From: Streptomyces sp. TLI_235
GTDB taxonomy: Bacteria > Actinomycetota > Actinomycetes > Streptomycetales > Streptomycetaceae
Length of the DNA stretch: 64,000 bases
Assembly (NCBI GenBank): GCA_002300355.1
Contig: NSGV01000001.1
Span: 62,001-126,000 of the forward strand
Reading direction: 5' to 3'
The translations under genes were made by a program, and so were the position numbers. The notes under the pieces are model-generated. The model had not been told where the DNA came from, searched no databases, and worked only from the letters and a program-made list of their open reading frames with translations. Shown piece by piece: positions 22,477 to 30,253 of this stretch (the first letter of the stretch is position 1; every line of letters starts with the position of its first letter).

Positions 22477-24000
22477 TTGGCATCACCGCTCAAGCCCCCC
22501 GGCCGCACCGCGGACTCCCCCTCCGCAGCCGCCCCCCGTACGACGATGCCCAAGTCGGTCGGCATCGAGGGCGGCGTCGTGATCGCCGCCTCGACGACCG
22601 CGGCGACCACCAGCATCGGCATCGGTCTCGGCCTGATGGCGGGCGTGGTCGGCCTGCACCTGCCGGCGCTGATGCTGCTGGCCTTCCTGCCGGTGCTCGC
22701 CATCGCGGGCGGCTACGGCCGGCTCAACCGGGTCGAGCCGAACGCGGGCAACAGCTACAGCTGGGTCGGCCGCACCCTCAACCCGTGGCTGGGCTTCCTG
22801 TCCGGCTGGGTCGGCATCGTCGGTACGGTCGTCTTCCTCGCCTACACCACCGCCGTGACCGGGTCCGCGGTGCTGCAACTGCTCGGCCTGGCGGGCCTGC
22901 ACCGGTTCGGCGGCCTCGCCCTCGACCCGGACTCCACGCTGCAGACCACCGCCATCGGGCTGACCGTGCTCGGCGCCGCGACCGCCGTCGCCGTCCGCGG
23001 GCTGGACCTCTCGGCCCGGTTGCAGAAGTACCTGCTGATCTTCGAGTACGCGGTGCTGCTGATCTTCTGCGGCTACGGGCTGTTCGCCGGCGACCAGCCG
23101 TTCTCGCTCGACTGGTACAACCCGTTCGCGATCCCCTCGCTCTCCGCGCTGGCCCAGGGCATGGTGCTCGCGGTCTTCTGCTACTGGGGGTTCGAGTCGG
23201 TGTTCAGCATCGGCGAGGAGGTCCGCGACCCGCGGGACGCCTCGCGCGGCGGCTTCATCGCGTTGACCGTCATCCTGCTGGTCTTCCTGCTCGCAGGCAC
23301 GGCCTTCCAGCGCGTGCTGCCGCTGTCCGAGCTGGCCGACAACGGTGCCCAGGGGCTGGCGTACTTCGGTGCCAAGCTCGCCGACCAGCCGCTGGCCGCA
23401 CTGCCGCTGGTGGCCCTGCTCTTCTCCGCCGCGGCCTCGCTGCAGGCCGGCATCATCCCCACCGCGCGCGGCATGTTCGCGATGGGGCGCGACGGCACCC
23501 TCGGCCCGGTGTGGATGCGGCTGCACCCCCGGCACGGCACCCCGGCCGTCGGCACCGTGCTGATCACCGCCGCCGCGACCGTGCTCGCACTGCTCTCGCT
23601 GGCCATCCCCACGGTCGGCGACCTGATCTCGGCCGCGGTCAACGCCAGCGGCATCCTGGTCGCCTTCTACTACGCGCTCACCGCACTCGCTGCCGCGGTG
23701 CGCTTCCGCGGCCTGCTGCGCACCGCACCGTGGGAGGGGCTGCGGGCCGTGGTGGCGCCGCTGCTCGGCGCGCTCGTCCTGCTCTCCGTCGGCGGGTACC
23801 TGGTGTGGACCTTCTGGTCCTCCGCCGACCACGTCGAACTCAGCGCCGACAACGGCTGGTTCCAGCTGATGGTGCCCGCGGTGATGGCCGGCTCCGGCCT
23901 GCTGGCGGCGGCCTGGGCCCGCTGGGTGCGCCGCTCCCCGTACTTCGACCGCCGGTCGCCGGCCCACGCCGCCGGGCCGGCCCTCGAACCGACCGTCTGA
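22477..24000 (+). CDS. APC-superfamily amino acid/amine permease
   Basis: About 507 residues from a TTG at 22477 (GAGGCGG upstream); 12 or more hydrophobic helices. The consensus APC elements are present: a first helix with GIGLGLMAG, GGYGRLNRVEPNAGNSYSWVG in helices 2-3, and GFESVFSIGEEVRDPRDASRGG. It imports an amino acid or amine by proton or sodium symport. The following amidohydrolase suggests uptake and hydrolysis of an amide substrate, under the divergent TetR. Confidence 0.92.
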   Translation: MASPLKPPGRTADSPSAAAPRTTMPKSVGIEGGVVIAASTTAATTSIGIGLGLMAGVVGLHLPALMLLAFLPVLAIAGGYGRLNRVEPNAGNSYSWVGRTLNPWLGFLSGWVGIVGTVVFLAYTTAVTGSAVLQLLGLAGLHRFGGLALDPDSTLQTTAIGLTVLGAATAVAVRGLDLSARLQKYLLIFEYAVLLIFCGYGLFAGDQPFSLDWYNPFAIPSLSALAQGMVLAVFCYWGFESVFSIGEEVRDPRDASRGGFIALTVILLVFLLAGTAFQRVLPLSELADNGAQGLAYFGAKLADQPLAALPLVALLFSAAASLQAGIIPTARGMFAMGRDGTLGPVWMRLHPRHGTPAVGTVLITAAATVLALLSLAIPTVGDLISAAVNASGILVAFYYALTALAAAVRFRGLLRTAPWEGLRAVVAPLLGALVLLSVGGYLVWTFWSSADHVELSADNGWFQLMVPAVMAGSGLLAAAWARWVRRSPYFDRRSPAHAAGPALEPTV

Positions 24001-24090
24001 CCCCGGCCCGGGCCCGCCCACAGCAGGCCCAAGCCCGCCACCCCCTTCGATCCGCGGCGCCATTGCCGCCCGAGCACTGGAGCACCACCC

Positions 24091-25728
24091 ATGGCCCAGG
24101 CCGACCTGGTCTTCACGAACGGCCCCGTGCACACCGTCGACCCCGCCCGCACCCGGGCCACCGGTCTCGCCGTCACCGCCGGCCGGATCACCGCCGTCGG
24201 CCACGACGAGATCCGCGAGCTGATCGGGCCGCGCACCGAAGTCGTCGACCTGCACGGCAGGTTGCTGATCCCCGGCTTCCAGGACGCGCACGTCCACGCG
24301 GTGTACGGCGGCACCGAGCTCGCCGAGTGCGACCTGTCCGGCACCACCGGCGTGGACGAATACCTGCGCCGCGTCCGCGAGTTCGCCGCCGCCCACCCCG
24401 AGCGGGAGTGGATCAGCGGCAGCGGCTGGTCGATGGAGAGCTTCGAGGGCGGCCTGCCGAGCCGGCGACTCCTCGACGGCGTCTGCCCGGACCGCCCGGT
24501 CTTCCTGCTGAACCGCGACCACCACGGTGCCTGGGCCAACACCCGCGCCCTGGAGCTCGCCGGGCTCACCGCCGACACCCCGGACCCGGCCGACGGGCGG
24601 ATCGAGCGCGAGCCCGACGGCACGCCCGGCGGCGTGCTGCAGGAGGGCGCGACCGGGCTGGTCTCCCGGCTCGTCCCGCCCAGCACCGCCGCCGATCGAC
24701 TGGCCGGGCTGCTGCGCGCCCAGCGGCTGCTGCACTCGCTGGGCATCACCGGCTGGCAGGACGCGCTGCTCGGCGTCTTCAACGGGCAGCCCGACGTCTC
24801 CGACGCCTACCGGACGGCCGCCGCGGACGGCACCCTCACCGCCCGGGTCACCGGCGCGCTCTGGTGGGACCGCGACCGCGGCGCCGAGCAGATCCCCGAA
24901 CTCGTCGCACGGCGTGAGGAGTTGAGCGGCGGCAGGTTCCGCGCCGGAGCGGTGAAGATCATGCAGGACGGCATCGCCGAGAACTTCACCGCCGCCATGA
25001 CCGGCCCGTACCTCGACGGCTGCGGCTGCGCCACCGGCAACAGCGGCATCAGCTTCGTCGACCCGCACAAGCTGCGCGAGTACGTCACCGCGCTGGACGC
25101 TCTCGACTTCCAGGTGCACTTCCACGCCCTCGGCGACCGCGCCGTCCGCGAGGCCCTGGACGCCGTCGAGGCGGCCGTAGCCGCCAACGGCCGGCGCCGC
25201 AACCGGCACCACCTCGCCCACCTGCAGGTCGTCCACCCCGAGGACGTGCCGCGCTTCGCCCGGCTCGGCGCGATCGCCAACATCCAGCCGCTGTGGGCCG
25301 CCCACGAGCCGCAGATGGACGAGCTCACCATCCCCTTCCTCGGCCCCGAACGCGCCTCCTGGCAGTACCCGTTCGGCTCGCTGCTGCGGGCCGGCGCCAC
25401 CCTCGCGGCGGGCAGCGACTGGCCGGTCAGCAGCCCGGACCCGCTCGCCGGCCTGCACGTGGCGGTGAACCGCGCCGAACCGGGCGCCACCGACGGCCGG
25501 GTCTTCCTGCCCGAGCAGCGCCTCGACCCGGTCACCGCACTCGCCGCGTACACGGCCGGCTCCGCCCATGTGAACGGCCACGACGAGGCCGGCAGCCTCC
25601 GCCCCGGCCACCTCGCCGACCTGGTGCTGCTCGACCGCGACATCCTCACCGCTCCGCCCGAGGAGATCGCCGACGCCCGGGTGGAACGCACCTACGTCGG
25701 CGGCGAACTCGTCCACCTCGCCGACTGA
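24091..25728 (+). CDS. YtcJ-like amidohydrolase
   Basis: 545 residues of the amidohydrolase-3 family. The metal site starts with DAHVHAVYGG; further ligands fall in HFHALGDRAV, HHLAHLQVVHPED and the AAGSDWPVSSPDPL segment carrying the final Asp. Cytosolic, with N- and C-terminal beta-sandwich parts (TVDPARTRATGLAVTAGRI; GSLRPGHLADLVLLDRD). Family members hydrolyse imidic or amide bonds; the substrate is unknown. It follows the permease by 90 bases. Confidence 0.93.
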   Translation: MAQADLVFTNGPVHTVDPARTRATGLAVTAGRITAVGHDEIRELIGPRTEVVDLHGRLLIPGFQDAHVHAVYGGTELAECDLSGTTGVDEYLRRVREFAAAHPEREWISGSGWSMESFEGGLPSRRLLDGVCPDRPVFLLNRDHHGAWANTRALELAGLTADTPDPADGRIEREPDGTPGGVLQEGATGLVSRLVPPSTAADRLAGLLRAQRLLHSLGITGWQDALLGVFNGQPDVSDAYRTAAADGTLTARVTGALWWDRDRGAEQIPELVARREELSGGRFRAGAVKIMQDGIAENFTAAMTGPYLDGCGCATGNSGISFVDPHKLREYVTALDALDFQVHFHALGDRAVREALDAVEAAVAANGRRRNRHHLAHLQVVHPEDVPRFARLGAIANIQPLWAAHEPQMDELTIPFLGPERASWQYPFGSLLRAGATLAAGSDWPVSSPDPLAGLHVAVNRAEPGATDGRVFLPEQRLDPVTALAAYTAGSAHVNGHDEAGSLRPGHLADLVLLDRDILTAPPEEIADARVERTYVGGELVHLAD

Positions 25729-25845
25729 TCCGACGACGGCCCCGGTGCGCAACCGGCGCGCCGGGGGCTGTCAGTGATCGCCAGTAGGTTTCTCAGCGTC
25801 CCGCCGATCCGGCGCGGCACACCCCGGACGCAAGGAGATGGTGCA

Positions 25846-26352
25846 TTGTCAGCCTGGGAGGAGTCGAGCACGGCGCGCGTGGTGCCGCCCGCGCGGCCGC
25901 GCAAGCTCGCCAAGGTCCCGTTCGTCGAGCTGGCCGACGGACGTCTGCAGGGCGTGGTCTCCAGCGGCTCGGACATCGAGCGGGTCTACGTCTCGTCCGT
26001 CGCGGCGGGTGACTTCGCGTTCGCCTGCAGCACCAACAACAACCGGCCGTGCGGCGGCGCCCGCGGCTCGTTCTGCAACCACATCGGCGCGCTGATCACC
26101 GAGGCGGTGCTGCAGTACGGCGCCGAGCGGGTCGGCCGCTACCTGCGGGTCGAGACCGCCGCCGAGGAGACCCACGCGGCGGGCATCGCCGCCGCGATGC
26201 GCGGCACCCGCCCGCCCGCGGCGGACAAGGGGGCCGCCGCCCAGGTGTTCAGCCGGTTCCTGCGCCACCTCGCCTACCTGGAGCTCGCCGCGACCACCGC
26301 GCCGCTGCCGGAGATGCAGTGGTTCCCGCCGACCAGGGCGGCGGTGGCCTGA
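25846..26352 (+). CDS. SWIM-like zinc-finger protein, first gene of the MoxR-VWA operon
   Basis: 168 residues from a TTG at 25846 preceded by AAGGAG. A Cys cluster C61-x7-C69-x7-C77-x-H79 ends in CNH, matching the CxH half of SWIM zinc fingers; the first half is looser than the standard CxC, so the assignment is tentative. SWIM proteins accompany MoxR-VWA operons (YehQ in Escherichia coli), and here the family appears split into a short zinc protein and the next larger gene. It overlaps that gene by one base (TGATG), implying coupled translation. Function unknown. Confidence 0.75.
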   Translation: MSAWEESSTARVVPPARPRKLAKVPFVELADGRLQGVVSSGSDIERVYVSSVAAGDFAFACSTNNNRPCGGARGSFCNHIGALITEAVLQYGAERVGRYLRVETAAEETHAAGIAAAMRGTRPPAADKGAAAQVFSRFLRHLAYLELAATTAPLPEMQWFPPTRAAVA

Positions 26353-27740
26353 TGCGCGCCGACCTGCTCACCGAGCCGATCGACGGCCTGGACGAGGCGC
26401 TGGCCGCCGTCGACGGCTTCGACCGCGCGCTCGCCACCGGCCTGCTCCGCCCGCAGCCCGCCCAGGCCGCCGGCCTGATCGGCCTCGCCGACGCCCACGC
26501 CGGCTCGCCGCTCGCCGCCCGGGTCGCCGAGGCGGCCGAGAAGACCGCCGCCGGCGTCGGCGACGAGGACCACCTGACCGCGCTCGCCGCCGCCCGCTGC
26601 GCCCTTCTCGGGTCCGTCCACGACGCGCTCACCGCGCGGATCGACGAGGCGACCGGCCGCACGCGTGCCGCCGCCCCGGCCGCCGCGCCCGGCACCCCGC
26701 AGGCCGCCAACCTGCTCGCCGCCGCGCGTTCCTGGCTCGCCGACCTCGCCCGCGCCGGCTGGCAGGGCATCGACCACGAGCTCGTCGCCGGGGCCGCCCC
26801 CGTGGTCTCCGCGATGCTGCCCGACCCGGCGCTGCGCCGCCTCGCCACCCTGCTGGACGGCTTCGCCGCCGAACTCACCGCCTCCTGCCCCGGCGCCACC
26901 CTGGAGCGCATACCGCTGCGCCGCTGGGCCGACCTCTGGTCGCGGGCGCTGCTGCTCACCGTGCCGGGTGCCGGATCGACCGCGGCCACCGAGCAGGTGA
27001 CGGGCCGTCTGCTGCCGCTCGGCATCGACCTGCAGGAGCACGCGACCGCCGTCCAGGCCCAGGTGCACGCCGTCCTGGAGCCGGCCGACGGCGGCCCGCC
27101 CCGGCTGGTCCGCGCCGCGGTCTCGGCCCCCAAGCCGGACACCGTCGTCGGGATGGGCGTCTGGCAACTGCTCCGCCCGCACACGGTGCTGCTCGCCGCC
27201 GTCGGCGAGGGCCGCTCCGTGCAGCTGACGGACATGCCGGCCACCGCCGAGGGCGACCTGCTCTGGGACGACGCACACGCCCGCGCCGGGGAGCCGGCCG
27301 ACGCCTTCGCCACCGCGCGGGTCGTCCTGCCCGCCGCCACCTCCGCGGCCGTCGCGCCGCTCGACCGGCACCCCGCGGGCATCGCCGTCCCGGTGTTCCT
27401 CGACGGCTGTGTCTTCGAGCAGGACGGCGACGCGCTGGTGCTCACCGTCGCCGGGCAGCGGATCGCCGTCGACACCGACCGCGTCCCCGCCGCCGGCCCG
27501 CTCACCCCCGAGGCGGTCGCGGCGGCGAACTCCTGCATCGGCCTGTTGCGCTGGGACGGCGGCGCGTTCGCCCTCCAGCCGCTCGCCGTGGAGGCCGTGG
27601 TGAAGCGGAAGACCGTCGCCGTGCACGCCGGCGGCTGGGCCGGCGGCACCGCCGACAAGAACGGGATCAAGGCCGAGAAGGCCGCCACCGACGCGGTGGC
27701 CGTGCTGCGCGAGCGCGCGGGAAGGCTGCTGCGGTCATGA
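26352..27740 (+). CDS. Unknown protein of the MoxR-VWA operon
   Basis: 462 residues, mainly Ala-rich helices at the N-terminus (to about 260) and beta-rich segments later (VVGMGVWQLLRPHTVLLAAVGEG, then a C-terminal KRKTVAVHAGGWAGG region). No family recognised; it may correspond to the large part of YehQ-like proteins after the zinc finger. It overlaps its neighbours by 1 and 4 bases, so it is made in step with the SWIM-like and VWA proteins and probably binds them. No signal peptide or membrane helix. Confidence 0.8.
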   Translation: MRADLLTEPIDGLDEALAAVDGFDRALATGLLRPQPAQAAGLIGLADAHAGSPLAARVAEAAEKTAAGVGDEDHLTALAAARCALLGSVHDALTARIDEATGRTRAAAPAAAPGTPQAANLLAAARSWLADLARAGWQGIDHELVAGAAPVVSAMLPDPALRRLATLLDGFAAELTASCPGATLERIPLRRWADLWSRALLLTVPGAGSTAATEQVTGRLLPLGIDLQEHATAVQAQVHAVLEPADGGPPRLVRAAVSAPKPDTVVGMGVWQLLRPHTVLLAAVGEGRSVQLTDMPATAEGDLLWDDAHARAGEPADAFATARVVLPAATSAAVAPLDRHPAGIAVPVFLDGCVFEQDGDALVLTVAGQRIAVDTDRVPAAGPLTPEAVAAANSCIGLLRWDGGAFALQPLAVEAVVKRKTVAVHAGGWAGGTADKNGIKAEKAATDAVAVLRERAGRLLRS

Positions 27741-29128
27741 CCGAGCCCACCACCTCGGCCCCCGAGGCCGATCCGGACGAGAACCGGCGCCAGGTCCTGT
27801 ACTGGCGGCTGCTCGCCCGCCTCTTCGACCAGGACGAGCAGGCCGCGCTGGAGTCCGCGAGCCTCGCCGTGGTCGAGGACATCGGCCTGCCGCCCGCCCT
27901 GCTGGACCCGCAGGTCTCGGTGGACTCGCTGGTCCAGCGCCACCCGGAGCTGGCCGCCGAGTTCGACGGCCTGATGGTGCCCGCCACCGACGGCACCGAC
28001 GGCGCGGCCGACGACGCCGACCGCGACCGCGCCGCGGAGGTGCGCCGCGCCGCCCTGGCGTCCAAGGTGCTGCTCAACGTCTTCGCCACCGGCCGCGGCA
28101 CGGTCTCCGCCGGGCAGCTCGCCGCCTGGCAGTCCGACGCCGGCTGGCTGGAGCGCGCGCTCGGTTCCAAGCCGGGCGGACTGCGCGCCGGCCGCGGCAC
28201 GGGCGGCGGCACCACGCCCGACCTCTCCACCCTCGTTCCGCCGATCGGCCCGGACCTCGCCGCCATCGAGGCCGACCTGGTCAAGCGGATGCACCTGCGC
28301 GAAGTGCTCGCCGACCCCAAGCTCGCCGCGCAGCTCACCCCCAGCATGTCGCTGATCGAGCAGCTGCTGCGCGACAAGAACAACCTCTCCGGGGTCGCCC
28401 TCGCCAACGCCAAGGCGCTGATCCGGCGGTTCGTCGACGAGGTCGCCGAGGTGCTGCGCACCCAGGTCGCCAAGGCCAGCGTCGGCACCCTGGACCGCTC
28501 CGTGCCGCCGAAGCGGGTGTTCCGCAACCTCGACCTCGACCGCACCATCTGGAAGAACCTCACCAACTGGAGCCCGGAGGAGGAGCGGCTCTACGTCGAC
28601 CGGCTCTACTACCGGCACACCGTCCGCAAGACCACCCCGCAGCGGCTGATCGTGGTGGTGGACCAGTCCGGCTCGATGGTCGACTCGATGGTCAACTGCA
28701 CCATCCTGGCCTCGATCTTCGCCGGCCTGCCCAAGGTGGACGTCCACCTGATCGCCTACGACACCCAGGCACTCGACCTGACGCCCTGGGTGCACGACCC
28801 CTTCGAGACGCTGCTGCGCACCAACCTCGGCGGCGGCACCGACGGCACGGTCGCGATGGCGCTCGCCCAGCCGAAGATCGCCGAGCCGCGGAACACCGTG
28901 GTGGTCTGGATCTCCGACTTCTACGAGTGGCGCGGCGAGGAGCTGTTCGCCTCGATGGCCGCCGTGCACCGCTCCGGGGCGAAGTTCATCCCGGTCGGCT
29001 CGGTGACCAGCTCCGGCCGCGGCAGCGTCAACCCGTGGTTCCGCGAACGCTTCAAGGACCAGGGCACCCCGGTGCTCTCCGGCCACATCCGCAAGCTCGT
29101 CCACGAGCTCAAGAACTTCCTCGCCTAG
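27737..29128 (+). CDS. VWA-domain protein (CoxE/YehP-like)
   Basis: 463 residues. The C-terminal von Willebrand A domain (about 300-463) has a complete metal-ion-dependent adhesion site: D309-x-S311-x-S313 (DQSGS), T368 in GGGTDG and D394 in ISDFYE. The N-terminal 300 residues are helical and family-specific. VWA proteins bind partners through this metal site, and with MoxR ATPases they act as chaperones that insert metals or remodel targets. It overlaps the previous gene by 4 bases and is followed 12 bases later by the MoxR gene. Confidence 0.92.
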   Translation: MTEPTTSAPEADPDENRRQVLYWRLLARLFDQDEQAALESASLAVVEDIGLPPALLDPQVSVDSLVQRHPELAAEFDGLMVPATDGTDGAADDADRDRAAEVRRAALASKVLLNVFATGRGTVSAGQLAAWQSDAGWLERALGSKPGGLRAGRGTGGGTTPDLSTLVPPIGPDLAAIEADLVKRMHLREVLADPKLAAQLTPSMSLIEQLLRDKNNLSGVALANAKALIRRFVDEVAEVLRTQVAKASVGTLDRSVPPKRVFRNLDLDRTIWKNLTNWSPEEERLYVDRLYYRHTVRKTTPQRLIVVVDQSGSMVDSMVNCTILASIFAGLPKVDVHLIAYDTQALDLTPWVHDPFETLLRTNLGGGTDGTVAMALAQPKIAEPRNTVVVWISDFYEWRGEELFASMAAVHRSGAKFIPVGSVTSSGRGSVNPWFRERFKDQGTPVLSGHIRKLVHELKNFLA

Positions 29129-29140
29129 AAAGGCCCTTCG

Positions 29141-30253
29141 ATGTCCGACCTGCTGCGCGCCCCCGCCGAGCTCAAGTACGCCGAGGAACTGGCCTGGCTG
29201 GAGTCGATCGACGACAACCCCAAGCCCTTCACCTGGCGGCTCTCGCCCAAGATGGTCCGGCTGTTCGTCCTCGGCTCCGAGCGCGCCGACGGCCTCGACC
29301 GCGAGATCGCCCAGAAGTGGTTCGGCGACCGGAGCATCGTCGAGCGGGCCATCGTCACCCTCGCCTCCGACCGCGGCCTGCTGCTGATCGGCGACCCCGG
29401 CACCGGCAAGAGCTGGCTCGCCGAACTGCTGGCCGCCGCGATCTGCCGCAACTCCACGATGGTCGTGCAGGGCACCGCGGGCACCACCGAGGACCACATC
29501 AAGTACTCCTGGAACGTGTCCATGGTGATCGCCAAGGGCCAGTCCCGGGAGTCGATGATCCCCTCGCCGATCATGACGGCGATGGAGTCCGGCGCGATCG
29601 GCCGCTTCGAGGAGCTCACCCGTTCCACCAGCGACGTACAGGACGCGCTGATCTCCATCCTCTCCGAGAAGTACATCTCGGTGCCCGAACTCGACAGCGA
29701 CAACATCGTGTTCGCCAAGCCCGGCTTCTCCGTCATCGCCACCGCCAACAGCCGCGACCGCGGCGTCAACGACCTCTCCTCGGCGCTCAAGCGGCGCTTC
29801 AACTTCGTCCGCATCCCGGTCGTCACCAACAAGAAGAGCGAGGCGGAGATCGTCCGCTTCCGCACCGAGGAGCTGCTGCGCCGCCACTCGATCGAGCTGG
29901 AGGTGCCGCCGACCCTGCTGGACGTGCTGCTGCAGTCCTTCGCCGACCTGCGGGCCTCCGCCGCCGCGGCGGCGAGCGACGACGAGAAGCTGGAGTCGGC
30001 GCTCTCCACCGCCGAGCAGATCGGCGTGCTGGAGGACGCCGTGCTGCACAGCAACTTCTTCGGTGAGCGGTCGCTGACCGCCCGCGCCCTCGCCTCCTCG
30101 CTGGTCGGCTCGCTGGCCCGCCGCGAGCCGGAGGACCTCGCCATCCTCAACAAGTACCTGCACGGCGTGGTCGAGCCGCGCGGCAAGGAGGAGGGCGGCG
30201 AGTGGCCGGAGTTCCTGGAGGGCGGCCGCGACGCGATCGCCACCCTCTCGTGA
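29141..30253 (+). CDS. MoxR-type AAA+ ATPase (YehL-like)
   Basis: 370 residues. Walker A GDPGTGKS at residues 84-91, an acidic EE after GRF in place of the usual DE of Walker B, and sensor-1 VIATANSRDRG, then the arginine-rich LSSALKRRFNF and a C-terminal lid. MoxR ATPases form hexamers that use ATP to remodel or activate partner proteins together with VWA proteins. It overlaps the next gene by four bases (GTGA), so all five genes from 25846 to 33051 form one coupled unit. Confidence 0.94.
   Translation: MSDLLRAPAELKYAEELAWLESIDDNPKPFTWRLSPKMVRLFVLGSERADGLDREIAQKWFGDRSIVERAIVTLASDRGLLLIGDPGTGKSWLAELLAAAICRNSTMVVQGTAGTTEDHIKYSWNVSMVIAKGQSRESMIPSPIMTAMESGAIGRFEELTRSTSDVQDALISILSEKYISVPELDSDNIVFAKPGFSVIATANSRDRGVNDLSSALKRRFNFVRIPVVTNKKSEAEIVRFRTEELLRRHSIELEVPPTLLDVLLQSFADLRASAAAAASDDEKLESALSTAEQIGVLEDAVLHSNFFGERSLTARALASSLVGSLARREPEDLAILNKYLHGVVEPRGKEEGGEWPEFLEGGRDAIATLS

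Noticed and set aside
22483..25752. Very long minus-strand frame opposite the permease and amidohydrolase genes
   Set aside because: Shadow of high-GC codon bias; the translation is low complexity, rich in Gly/Arg/Ala/Gln, and the opposite strand carries genuine families.
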